Positions 43,182 to 55,800 of a DNA stretch of 64,000 nt are shown here, one piece after another. The stretch's first letter is position 1; each line of letters starts with the position of its first letter. The notes beneath the pieces are model-generated. The model searched no databases, was not told the DNA's origin, and saw nothing but the letters and a program-made list of their open reading frames with translations. Source of the stretch: Xiphias gladius (taxonomy: Eukaryota > Chordata > Actinopteri > Istiophoriformes > Xiphiidae); NCBI RefSeq assembly GCF_016859285.1, contig NC_053422.1, positions 13,380,501 to 13,444,500 on the forward strand, written 5' to 3'. The position numbers and the translations under genes are program-made.

Positions 43182-46100
43182 TATGTATGTATGTATATGT
43201 ATTATATACAATGGTATTTTTTATTTTATACAAGATATGAATTGAATATATTTTAGGGATGCGATGCAACTAATGATTATTTCCATTATCAGGGATTTAA
43301 ATTAAAAAAAATTGTAGAGCTAAAATGATTAGTCGACCGACACATTTAATCTGTCGATTTAATAGAAATTAATCAATTGATAGTAAAAAAAAAAATCCAT
43401 CCATCCAAAAATGCCTAATATTACCTAGTTCTAGCTTCTCAATTATGACAATCTGCTGGTTTTTTTTTTGTTTGTTTTTTGTTTTTTGACTCATGTGACA
43501 TGGAGTTGCAGAGATCAGTCAGTTAAATCACCATGTATTTTAATGATCAATTATTTATGTATTTTTTTTAATTTATCAAGCAAATTAATGGTTTGTCAAA
43601 ACAAGAGTTTAGAAGACTTGACTTCGGGCTTTAGAGTCTAGGAAATTGTGAAGTTTTGTTTTTTTCTGTTTTACGATTGTTTTTTTTTTCATTTTATAGA
43701 CTAAACAATTAATCAATTAATCGAAAAATAATGGGGAGGTGAATTGATGATAAAAATAATGGTTGTAATCCTAATGTGATGGGAATCTAAACACTAAAAC
43801 ATGTCGAAGATGTACGATTGAACTCTGGAAAATTGTGATTGGCAGTTTTCACTATTTTCTGAAATATTTTGGACATATATATAAATTTAAAATTTGCCAA
43901 TTTAACATATTTTTCTTCATATATTGGAGCTCCAACAATTACTTGATTAGGCAATTGAAAGAAAATTAATCTACAGCTATTTTGATAGTTATTGAATTGT
44001 TTAATGACCGAAAAGATAATGCAAAAAAAACAAAAAAACAAACAATATATTTGCTGGTTCCAGTTTCACTTACACGAAGATTTGCTGCTTGTCGTCATCA
44101 TGTATGAAAGTTAATTAAACATTTTTTGGTGTTAGACCTCCCTTTGGGCTCTGGGAAGTTGCGATTGGTGTCCTTCACTACTTCATCTTCCATTTCATGG
44201 ACTAAACGATTAACTGACAAAATAATCCATGATGAAAATATTTGATAGTTGCAGCCCTAAAATATACGCATCTTTCTCTTTCTTGTTGTTAATGATGTAT
44301 TAATATATCTTGATGGGTAGTGTGGATTGAACCTTCCCTTCTGACACACTTTCAGACACACACCTCTTTTTTCATTCATTTTCTGCTTCTGGATGCTAAA
44401 CCTCCCACTGGGGAAATAATTTCATCCCGTCCACCCCTCTCCTCTAGCGCCCAGGAACTGTCCCAGGAGATCAAGTCGTTCATCAGTGGCGTTGACACTG
44501 TTCAGGGCCGGAAGCTCAGTGTCCGGGAACACGCCCGCTGTGCTGTGCGGCTGCTGCGCTCGGTCCCGGCCTGTCGAGGGGCAGTGCTGGAGCATCTGAG
44601 GGGCGTGTACGATGAGCACGTCTCCGCCTTCCTGCACAACCTGGAGACGGAGGGGGATGCCAGCTCTGGGGTTGGCTCTAACCTGGAGGACATCATACAG
44701 GTGGGACATACATATAACTTCTTATAAAACTAATACCTTATATTGAAAATCATAAAGTATTGAAAATATTAAGGTTGATAAAGATTAGAACATTACAGGC
44801 CATTTTTATTGCTAGTCCTCATTGAAGGGGTACATTAGAGGTTGCATGCCAAATCAGCTGAGGTGTTCTTGTATAACCTAGTATCCTATAAATCACTCAT
44901 AGAAATAGGATAATGGTTAGGAAATTCCTTGGAAAATGGTCGTAATTATTTCTGTTTGTCTGTAGGAGGTTCATGGCGTGCTATCAGAGTTCATCCGGCT
45001 CAACCCCCGGGCCTGGGCCCCCCTGGTGTCTGCCTGGGCTGTGGACTTGTTGGGCCAGCTGAGCAGCAAGCACGCTGGCCGCAGGGTGGCCCCCCACTCT
45101 TCCAGCCTCAACGAGCTGCTTCAACTCTGGATGTCTTGTGCCGCCACCCGGTCCCTCATGGAGGCCTACTCTCAGTGTTTGGCTGCCATGCTGGCCTGGT
45201 GTCCTGATGCCTGTGTGGATGCACTGTTAGACACCTCGGTTCAACACTCCCCGCATTTTGATTGGGTGGTGGCTCACATTGGGTCTGCCTTCCCGGGTAC
45301 TATCATCAGCCGAGTCTTGGCATGTGGACTAAAGGACTTCTGCTCTCATGGCGCCAAGGAACAAGGGCTAATGGTGATGGGAGTGGATAAAGGCAACAGA
45401 GTGCCCAAGATTGGCTCGGTGGTGGGAATTCTTGGACACCTTGCAGCGCACCACTCAGACAGCATCAGGAAGGAGCTGCTGAGGATGTTTCAGGAGAGCC
45501 TAAGTCCATCAAGCCCTCTTTCTCCCACTTCATCCTCTACATCCTGGGAGAGTTCCCCTCAGCTTCGTCGAGCCGCAGTACCATTTCTGCTACAGCTGGC
45601 TGCAATGTCCCCCAACCTCTTTGGTGCCGTGTCTGCAGAGCTGGTAGAGCTGTTACGCCCCCCTGTCCTGCTCCAGCTGCAGGCCTTGCTGCAGGGCCTT
45701 CCCAGAGAGGAACTGGATAACATGCTGGGGCTTGCTGTCCACCTCATAAGCCAGAGTCCATCAGGAGGGGCCCGGGTCCTCCGTTTTCTGGCAGACACTG
45801 CGACCCCGGCCTCAGTCATCATCTCTGGCCCAACACCCTCCCCTCATGAAGGAGTCAGGGAAGGTTGTGACCGCCTCCTCCAGATGCTGCTTCTGCATCT
45901 CCACAAACTGGTCTTCAACCGCTCAGATGGAGTTGAAGGAAATCCCCATCACTCTGCTTCGTCTCAGCCCCAGAGGGTCATCCCCTTCTTGGAGGAGCTG
46001 CAGTCCCATGTGGGTGAGCTCTGTGCTGAGACACTGCGACTGGAGAGAAAACGTCACCTCTGGCTGCACCAGCTTCTTTGTCTGCTGTCAGTGTATGGGG

Positions 46101-48116
46101 GTCCCAGTGTGGCCACCGAGGCCCTCTGCCAGCTGCTCACCCAGGCCCACAACCCAGAGGAGTTGGCTCTGGCCTGGCAGCTTCACACCACGCTCTCCTC
46201 CTGCATGGCGGGACTCATTCCTGCAGCTGTAGCTCGTTGTGTGGCCCAGATCCATACACACACCCTGGGGCCCCGGCAGCTGAGACAGTTGCTGCTTAAC
46301 CTGGCCGCGGCCATCCAGAGTCAGGATGAGGAGAGAAGAGGGTCAGCAGGTGCTCAGTCCTCCATGGCCATCCAGGTGGGCTCAGCGGTCTCAGTACACC
46401 TCCATGATTTTGGCCCGCTCCTTCTCCACGGTGACCCGGCTGTATCTCATGCCACAGTGCGGCTCCTGTCCTGTAGCCCTCTCCCTCGCACCTCCTCACC
46501 AGCGCACCTACTCCTGCTCTCCCGCGCTGCTGTCACTCATTTCTTTCTGGCACTGCGGAGGAGAGGAGAAGGGGGGAAGGTGGGAAGAGATGGGGGACAG
46601 GCAGGCGAGGCAGTGAACTGTTCGGTCCTTCTCCTGTCCCGTTTCGCGGCGTATTCTCCGCTCACTCTCAAGGCGGTGCTTCAGCAGCTGGTTGAGGGAG
46701 CGCTACATAAAGGCAACACTGACCTGTTTGGAGGGCAGATCGCAGACATGTCTGGTGCCCCTGTGGCTACTCCCTCTGTGTCCCCTGACCTTGGAGCCTC
46801 CCTGCTGGACATCAATTGTCGGTTCGGCACCACCGTCAACTTTTCTGGCAGCGTGTGGTCTGTATTTCATGCCGGGGTGATCGGCAAGGGGCTGAAGGTC
46901 CGCACTGCAACACAGCTGCCTGACCCATCTGGGGTCATCCAGGTGAGTTGGACAATTGTAGTACTGTAGTTGAACAGAGTTTCAAGGTAAATGTGGGTTA
47001 CAGAAGAGCAGTGCTGTCAAAGCTATATGCCAATTAGGGCAGTGATTTTCCTTTAGATAGTAGGTCATGAATGCACAGATTGAACATTTCCTTTTCAATC
47101 TGTTTGAACTTGAAACTACATTTTCAGGCAAACATTTCACAGGAAAAAAATAATCTTGTTGGGTGGAGGTAGATCTATGAAGGTAGTCCAAGTTCTGATG
47201 TTGAAAACACTCCCAATATGTAGAAATGTAAAGAGTTTTATGTTTTATTTTATTGATTCCTGTGTTACTGTCATCTCAACCGTGCTTGAAAATGATCAAA
47301 AACACTAGAATTTTCAAAAAAAAGTGTGATTATGTGTTTAATGTGCAACAGCAGAAAATATGTCAATGCGTCACCATCTTTCTCTTCTATCTGTAGAACG
47401 TCCAGACTTTGCTGGATGTCATAGTCCAGTGTTGCAGCTCCTCTGGTCTCAACGGCTCTATCAATGGCTCACGACCACCATCTGACCCTGACGAGCCGCT
47501 GCCCATCAACGCCGAAGCGGCAAAGGTTGTTGCAGTCACACTGGTGGAAAACGTCTGTCCGGATGTGGCCAATGGGGAGCTCTCCTGGCCCCCAGAAGAG
47601 CATGCCCGCACCACGGTGGAGCGAGACATCCACATTCGACGTTGCTTTGAGGCCCACCCGGTGCTCTTCCCTCTACTTCAGGTGGTGGCAGCTGGACGCC
47701 CAGCTCTCTGCTACTGCTCAGCTGTTCTCAGAGGCCTCCTGGCCACTCTGCTGGCCCACTGGGAGGCATCCCGTGAGATGTCATCAACAGACTCCCCGTG
47801 GCACCTCCAGGCCTCCTGCCTCCTAGTGTCCTGCATGGGAGAAGGCCAGCTCCTGCCTCCTGTGCTAGCCAACGTCCACGAAGCCTTCCCCCACCTCACT
47901 CCCTTCGAGGTGAGGCTGCTGCTCCTGGCTGTGTGGGAGTATGTGAGGGGCAATGGACCAATGCCCCAGAAGTTTGTCTTCAGCTCAGAAAAGGGCCTGT
48001 TCTGCAGGGATTTCGCACGGGATGGTGACGTGGCAAGATACGTGGCTCCGATTCACAGCGTCCTGCATAAAAACATTGATAGATTAGGACACCTGTGCTG
48101 GCGGTTCCAGCTCTAA
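42755..48116 (+). CDS. ints5: Integrator complex subunit 5
   Basis: Four in-phase exons: 42755-42831, 44448-44700, 44966-46942 and 47397-48116, giving 1008 residues (human 1019). INTS5 is a scaffold subunit of the nuclear Integrator complex, which attenuates RNA polymerase II transcription and cleaves snRNA and promoter-proximal transcripts. With INTS2 and INTS8 it helps form the core that carries the PP2A module. Visible landmarks are [20 protein letters not shown] at the N-terminus, [20 protein letters not shown], and the C-terminal stretch ending in [10 protein letters not shown]. The protein is mostly helical repeats with no enzymatic motif. Most of it is encoded by one 1977-bp exon. The start ATG is the first in a CpG-containing 5' region and gives an [13 protein letters not shown]-terminus. 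ganab follows on the same strand about 1.7 kb downstream; the two genes are also adjacent in human. Confidence 0.98.
43023..43205. repeat. (TA)/(TATG) microsatellite in ints5 intron 1
   Basis: A pure TA run, then mixed TATATACACA and TATGTATG units for about 180 bases. Every open frame here is repeat-encoded Tyr/Ile/His and not a gene. Confidence 0.95.
43253..44260. mobile_element. Cluster of nested teleost MITE-like copies
   Basis: At least three partial copies share ends of the type GGAGCTCCAAC/GTTGCAGCCCTAA and interiors of AATCGATTAAT-like motifs. Starts lie near 43253, 43311 and 43923; ends near 43774 (GGTTGTAATCCTAA) and 44260 (AGTTGCAGCCCTAA). No transposase. A further short copy of the same family is at 49192-49396. 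Confidence 0.65.
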
Positions 48117-48156
48117 AGGGTAGTGGGAAGCAAACTGTGAAGAGCGGGTGACAGGG

Positions 48157-48571
48157 AATAAATAGGTGCAGTAAAGTAGATGTAATACCGTGTTACATTG
48201 CTCCAAGAGTGGACTGCAAAGATGCTATCGCTGTACTCCAGTTTCATACAAGTAGAGCTGCGTGTGTGTGTGTGTGTGTGAGTTTGTACCTTTTGTACCA
48301 TATTTTTCGACTTTTCTAACAAGTTGTTTCTGTGAGAAAGACAAGGGGACGAGAAATGGGACACATGTATTGTGTTAATACAGTATTTAATCCACAAAAA
48401 AAAACAGCCTTAATGTCATTTTGCTTAGAAAGTACAACATATCTCTGCTGAATCATTTATAAATTGTTTTGTATATTTTTTAGATTGCTCATGCTCTTAA
48501 TTTGTGGCTTCCATGCAACATACCTCCTGTTACATGCGGAAACTGTTATTTCAACCACTATACAAAATAAA
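48157..48571 (+). terminator. ints5 3'UTR with two poly(A) signals
   Basis: AATAAA occurs at 48157-48162, 41 bases after the stop, and again at 48566-48571. Either could be used. A small (GT)n lies near 48260-48280 between them. Confidence 0.5.
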
Positions 48572-48679
48572 TCCTCATTTGGTCATAGAATGTATCTTGA
48601 ACTTGATGCTAAAACGTATCATCAAAGGACTCTCATGATGATTCAGCTGATCACCACACTGTAAATCCTCTGAGCCAGT

Positions 48680-48935
48680 GATTTCCAACCTTTTTTGTTT
48701 AATGCAGAGCACCGCATCGCAGGGAAGTGGTTCTTCCCTCTTAGAGACTGTTTTGTTTGAATAATTTTTCGAGGCCTTTAGAGGTAAAACTGTTTTTCCC
48801 AAGAAAAATGCAAACATTAGAGAAAATTCTGAAAAATTAACATAACTCAGAATTTTGTTTTTTCTTATTTCATACCCCGGTAATCATCTTTCAACTCTTT
48901 AGATGCATCTTGTGGGAACCCTGACCCCCAGAAGC
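48680..48935. mobile_element. Probable degenerate hAT-type MITE
   Basis: Starts CCAGTGATTTCCAACCTTTT and ends TGGGAACCCTGACCCCCAG, resembling the 'cAGtGgttcccAACCttTT ... gaccccc' ends of common hAT-derived non-autonomous elements. Related fragments occur near 36562 and 49068. Confidence 0.45.
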
Positions 48936-49191
48936 ACTGCCCATTTTTGTATTCACGGGGGACAAAATAACACTAATATTTTAAAGTATTGTTTACCACA
49001 ATTCAACACCACAAATTGTAGCCTTGAAAATTACCATAGAGTTGAATGAACATCTGTTTTTTAAATTGGGTCCCAACCTTTTTTGCTTTTGATCCCTTAA
49101 AGAATAGTCAACATAAGGTACAAAAGGTTAACACACGGTGCCACGACAAAAACGTGCGCAAAACAGGGCAAAAATGTAGAATGTAAATATT

Positions 49192-49396
49192 GTAGAGCTA
49201 CAGCAATCAGTTGGTCAATTCAAAAAAATTAATCGAATTAATCAAACCAAACCATTTTGATAATAAATTCGTTCTTTAAGTTACTTGGGGGGGGGGACAT
49301 TTAATGACAACAACTGTGATGAAGACCAAAGGATTAATCTAGAAAGTAATCTTGATTGATGTATTAGAAATGAAAATAATTGTTAGTTGGAGCCCT
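49192..49396. mobile_element. Short MITE-like element
   Basis: Begins TAGAGCTACAGCAATCAG and ends TTGTTAGTTGGAGCCCTA. The ends are imperfect inverted repeats of about 17 bases, and the unit is about 205 bases long. Same family as the cluster in ints5 intron 1. Confidence 0.65.
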
Positions 49397-49858
49397 AAAA
49401 AAATTGTTAATAACTGAGTATTTCTAAACATTGGATCTTGAGGTAGAGTGGTTTGGGTGACATGGGTTATGGGTTCAAAAAGATATGATTTATTGCAGGG
49501 CTGTTGTACTGGATTTAGTTAGAATTTACACGTGTTTCCAGCACCTGAACGTTGCACTGGTTGGAAATCAATCCAGTGTGAGCACTGGGACTGATCCAGG
49601 AGAAGTGTGTGCACCTCCCTGACTGGAGCTCGGTGGTGACGTGTCAGCTAGTCATACGAAGTTCACATATATCGATTATCAACAGTCAGATAAAAAAGAT
49701 AACGCGGGGATTAAAGAAAAATATGCTACATTTATTCACAATATATTTGTTAGTTTAAAAAAAAATAATGACAAATATTATGGTGCGTTGTAACGACTCT
49801 TGTTTTTTAACGATCTTTGTTGCGCACTGAAATGGGCGGAGTCAAGCGTGAGGATGAT

Positions 49859-49867
49859 CAAGATGGC
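49859..49867 (+). promoter_or_regulatory. YY1-like motif at the ganab start codon
   Basis: CAAGATGGC overlaps the first ATG. YY1 sites (AAGATGGCGGC type) at or just after the start site and overlapping the ATG are common in TATA-less housekeeping genes. The match is good over nine bases but lacks the final GGC. Confidence 0.4.
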
Positions 49868-52800
49868 CTCCTTCACCGAGAGGTAAGACAAAGCAGTTCC
49901 GCTCTTTCATAGTGAATTTATCTTTATTTTTTTGGATACGTTATCACTGCGGGGGAAGCCGGAGATTATCACTGCGGGTGTACGCTCGGTAAACCCGTGA
50001 TCCATTTTAATGTTACGGGATTTAACGGCCGTTAGGAAAGAAAATCATGCTGGAAAAGGCGAGATCCCCCTCAATTGAATTAGCGGTTTGACAGGCAGCC
50101 CGTTAGCACGATATCCTGAGGCGTCCAAATAGGTAAATAACGATAACACCGCTGTCAGACAATCGGGTATTAATTCGTCCTTAAATACTAATACACTACC
50201 GTTGCCACATTAATAAGAAGTGCCAATATTTTGTTGTAATTTTCCACAATTCCGATTGCCTGCGAGCTAGCTCACGTTAGCCGATATGTTAGCTAATGCT
50301 GTTCCTTGGCATCATTTCAAGCACATCACATCCCCCGGATTTGACAGGAGTATGAGGGCTAGAAGTAAGTCTGCATGCAGGCGCAGGGTCTAACATGAAA
50401 CACGGGACTCTGGATACTCTTTTTAAATGTTAATATACGCGCACTATAGTTGCAGCAGGATGACGAAACGGGAAGTGTTTTAGTGACCGGCCTGTGACAT
50501 TTTTCTGGCGCTGTCTTTCATTTGAAGACACGTTTTACCTAGGACAGAGGGATCAAAGTCCGGGTGTGTGTTTTTTCTAACTAACTCCTGTATACGTGCT
50601 GTAGTTTGGCCCGGGTGCTGCGCAACCTAATGTCAATCAACGAATTGTAGAGGTGACTTGGTAGCAGCCAAACCATCTTAAAGTTTAGGTTCTCTCCTTG
50701 ATTTTCTTTGTAGGATGGCACCTGTCTTGGTGCTGTGGCTGGCTGTGTGCCTGAGTGGAACGTGGGCTGTGGACAGGGGCAACTTCAAGACCTGTGACCA
50801 GAGTGCCTTCTGCAAGTGAGTGCAAGATAGGAAAAAAAAAAAAAGAGTACATTTACTCACTTAAAGTTAGTGTTGCCAAAGAGGAAAAAAAACCCCACGG
50901 TTACTGATTTATAACCAATGTCCACACTTGGTTTGAAATTTTAAACAGGCGTCAGCGAGCATTGAAGCCTGGTGAGTCTCCCTATCGAGCCTTGCTGGAG
51001 ACCATGGAGCTGACCAACACCAGACTCACCCTGCAGCTCATCAATGACAACAACAAGGTAAATCACACACAAAAAGGCAAACAGAGGAAGGATTTTGGTT
51101 GCCAATGGCGTAAGGCACTTAATATTTAACATCAAGTCTTGCAAGGTGTCTACTTTTGGACGTTACACTCCTTTTGAAACTTCCCACAATACACTAAATC
51201 TGCTATACTAAATCACAATTGCCTCATGTTTTTGAACTGTCAACTGAAATATGTACAAAGTGGATATTAAGCCCATTTCCCAGGATGTCCTCTCTGCCTA
51301 ATAAATTTTCAGTAAAATTTGACATCAGAGCACTAGTTAGTAGTTTTCCCTTCCTTCTGGTATCAAAACCAAATGCCAGATATGACAAACTAAGTGTAAT
51401 GCTGAAAAACATGGCCCCTGGCTGGACCCATTTGCTGACGTCTGCTGTAGTATTTATAAGATAATAATGAAATTCCTCTGTAACCTCCCTTACTTCTCCT
51501 GAATCTCTTTTCCCCTTCCCTCTCTCCGTCTCCCCCTCTATCTGTGTTTGGTTCCTCAGGTGCGTCTGCTGCTCGAGCTCTACCGTCTCCAGGGAAACAT
51601 AACGAGGGTGAAGATTAATGAGCTGAAGCCCCTGAAGCCTCGCTATGAGGTCCCGGACGTGCTCATCAGGGAGCCATCTACTGAGCCGTGAGTCTCCCAT
51701 TGGAGTTACTGACTGTGTGGCGTGAGTGGGTGGTTGGAGGTTTTCCTCTTAGAGTCAAACTAAAAAAGCAAAATGAACAATTTCTATCTGTACTTCTGCC
51801 ATTGTCAGATTTATCAATGTAGCCAATAACCAGACATTTCTCCTACACCCTCCTGTTTGTGTAGGAAAAAACATCTCCAAAAATGCTTTGACAGGTTAAC
51901 GAAAGGAAGGAACCCCAGAGGCAGCAAAAGTAGGGGGATTCCTTCTTCCAGGATTTACTAGCTGGATTTACTATAGGTGACAGAGTAGCATAGAAGGCTT
52001 TCAATATGGAGAAAGAGAATGATAATATAGGTTTGTGCTTCTCCTACTAGACAAGTCAAAATCACTGCTGCGAAAAAGGCAGATGAAGTAAATAAAAGGC
52101 CTGAAGAGAGAGTCACTTACGGGGAGATGTGAATTTAGTAACACTTAACAGATAAACAAAACATCAAGAACGTTTCATTTGACTGTAAATATTGAAAGAA
52201 AACAAAGAAAGTGCTCTACTCTGTAGGTCGAGGCATGTACTCATGCTGCGTAACTTGGCTGTAAATGTGGCAGGAATGTGAGAAGTGAAATTCCGAATAT
52301 AAATTCCTCCACTGAAACAAAAGACATAGCCTTTTCCGATTATTGCTTTCTGGCTTTATCTTTCAGAATCTCATTGCAGACTTCGAACCTTGAAGTTTAG
52401 TTTGGCTTCAGTAGGGTTTAATAACAGCATTTATAAGTCTGGAGTGGATAACAGACTGGTGATAAAAGACAGTTCCAATAGTTCTTTTAGATTTTGTCCT
52501 CACTTTTCTTTGTCACTCTTGACCCTCACTTCCTCTCCTTCTCCTCTCTGCCGCAGCCTGTCTCTTTTGTCTCAGGATGAGAACGGGGTGGTGCTGTCCC
52601 TGGGGGCGGAGTCTCAGAGGGTTATCGTCAGCGCCCAGCCCTTCCGACTTGACATCATGGAGGGACGTGAAGTGGTGATGTCATTGAACTCTCGTGGCCT
52701 GCTGGCCTTCGAGCACCTGAGGATGCGCAAGGACACGTGAGAAACCACGCATGCACACACGTTTACAAAATATCAACCCTCTCTTTTAATCCACATTCTC

Positions 52801-55800
52801 ACTCAGTGGATGATTTCTATTTTTGTTCCCATGAAATGGTTTGTTTTTGAGTATTGTCTGACTCGTTGTTCTGTCCTCTTCTCCCTATCATCCTAGTTTC
52901 TCCTATAAAGTAACTAGCACAGTGGCTAGCGTGTGGGATAATATCAAGAGGGTATTCTCTAGGTAAAGACCCTTAAGATTTGTAAGTGTGTATTCTGTTC
53001 CTTGTGCCAATGCTGCCAGTAGTACCATAAAATGTAGGGACTCCCATCACACCAAGTTCTGTATTTACCCTCAATTAAATGTGACTGAGAGTGAAAGAGC
53101 GGGGTGTTGGTGAGTGTATGCATGGCGGTGTTTGATTTGATCCAGAATTACGGGGTCAGTCCAGCCCTAACTGTTATCGTCCCCTTATTTTTGAAGGATC
53201 ATTTAAACAGTGGCAGAAAATAAGGATGTTGATTTTTCATCTTATTTCATGAAACAAAGAAAAAAATCATCCTAATCATCAGAATACACATTCACTAGAT
53301 GATTATACTGTAGGGTCTGCTGAAGGCCTAGCTATGATTTTACTGTGCACCATTGTCTTGTTGGATCTGATTAACTAAATCGCACACTTGCAGTGTCACT
53401 TCAGCAGCGTGTCTGATAAACTGATCTAACACTACAACTGCATGACTGACAGGGTTTCTTGACCAGTTATGTTGAAATGATTTGTTACACTTGCTCAGTT
53501 TACGGAGAAAATTAACCGCAGAGTCGAAATAAAATATCGCTAGTGCTGAGTGTGTACTGGTTTAGAGCGCAGATGAGATGTAGTCTGTGTCCCACCAGAT
53601 AGCTTTTGCCTTATTTTCAGGTATCGCTGCCCACTTACCAAACCCAACCGCAACATCTCTCTTTGAAGTTGTGCTTCTGGTTGCATTTTTGCATTTTCAA
53701 GATGTAAGAATTTTCTTAATTTGGGGACATGTTACCCAAGAATACAATGATTTTTTGAGCTCTAGCAAACTTTAAAAACAAACCTTATTCACCACTGCCT
53801 CTTGCATGTGTGCTGCTGCAGATCATGTACTTCTACAAGTGTGTGTGACTACCAAAAATATTTGCAGTTCAGGGCTTGTGCCAAGGGGTCTTTGGTGCTA
53901 CACCATGGCCCGGATTACACCTTGGTATACAGTATTCTGGATCCACTGGATATCAGTTGGTCCTTGTAGGCGTTATATGCTACGGCCTCTAGAGCTACTG
54001 TCCCATGATGCTTAGCTTGAAATAGCCACAAGGTAGGGAGTTGCTCAGTCCCCTTTGTCATTAAAGCTGGGACATTTAAGACCTTGTAGAGTACTTCATA
54101 GTTGTCAGTGTGGAGTTAGGGGGCAGTCACCAACCTCCCTGTTTTTATGTCCTTTTCCTTTTTATCATAGTTTAATTATACTCCCGTGTATTGTCGCTCT
54201 TCATAAGATAGAGGGATCTTGTTAAAGTGACACATCTATCTTTTTCCTGTATCCCCCTCCACACCTCTCCCTCTGTTCTCTGTGCCATGGAACAGTCAGG
54301 CAGACCCAGAGGCCGAGAAGAAAGAGGAGGCTGATCCGGCTACCCAGGCCGAGGTACTACACACTAAAATACAGTTTCTTTTCCTCTTCCTCTCTTTTAT
54401 TTTTAAGACACCATTTCTACGCTGTATCTCAGCTTTGATCTGTTCTTGTAAATTACTGTTCTCCCCATTTGCCTGACAGGCAGCAAAAGAAGAGGAAGAG
54501 AAAGTAGAAGACGGGATGTGGGAGGAAATGTTTAAATCGCACTCGGACAGCAAACCTAATGGTAAGTCATAATTATATTTTCAATTATAGGTCATTATAG
54601 TGTAATTACCGGTACCACAGTGTCTGTATGTGTGTATTAGTTAAGTGGTGGCAAGGTGTTTTTCGGATAAATGTAGAAACTTCAGCTCTAAAATCACTGT
54701 GCTCATTATTTGGTGGGGGGGAAAAAAAAAAAAAAAAAATCCCTACTACATAACTTTTACTGTGTCCTCCTAAGTGGTTATTGGTTGTTTTTGCCCCACA
54801 GGTCCATCTGCTGTTAGTTTAGACTTTTCTTTGCCGGGCGTGGAGCACGTATACGGTATCCCAGAACACGCGGACACCCTCAGGCTCAAAACAACAGAGT
54901 GAGTGGCAACAAGAAGTCATATTTCACATACAGAATGGAGATGGAGTTTGTTTTTTCTTCCACATCGGTTGGTAAATGCCTAGTTGTTAGCATAGTCTTC
55001 ACTGCACTGGGTCAAGCCTCAATGTGTGTTTGTGTGTTCCAGTAATGGAGATCCATATCGGCTATATAACTTGGATGTGTTCCAGTATGAGCTATATAAT
55101 CCTATGGCCCTGTACGGGGCTGTCCCAGTTATGTTAGCCCACAACGCCCAGCGGACCACAGGCATCTTCTGGCTCAATGCTGCTGAAACCTGGGTGGACA
55201 TCAGCTCCAACACAGCTGGAAAGGTATTTCTTTTCATCTTCAGAAACTTTTTCAAACACCCAGGGTCCTTTTTCAGAAGCTAAGGAACTTCACTTGCATT
55301 TTTTTTATGTAGGAACTTAATTCCAGTTTTACTTCTTGGTTTCTGGGTCTTAGTTTGGTTAAAAGGGCCATGGCGAATGTCTGCTGTACAATATCACAAT
55401 CCTTTATTCACCTGCTTTGTAACCAGACGGTGTTTGGGAAAATGCTGGATTATGTTCAGGGCTCTAGTGAGACGCCACAGACAGATGTGCGCTGGATCTC
55501 TGAAAGTGGCATCATCGATGTCTTCATTATGCTCGGACCAACACCCAAAGATGTCTTCTCTCAGTATGCTTCCCTTACAGGTAGGAACATAGATGGCTGG
55601 CCATTTACATGAACGCTCAATGCCTTTTCCAATTAGCACTTTCTCCTTTCAATACATGCTCTTATTACTAAAGTTAATGTAATGCACTGCAGAAAAAATA
55701 GTATAGACCATGGATTTGCTTTGGTTGGGTTTCTGGCTTGTTAAAAAATGACTCTTGTCAGTACATAAAATAAAATGAATAAAATAAAAATACTTTTTAC

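Noticed and set aside
42944-43269. Several Tyr/Ile-rich open frames on both strands
   Set aside because: Entirely encoded by the TA/TATG microsatellite in ints5 intron 1.
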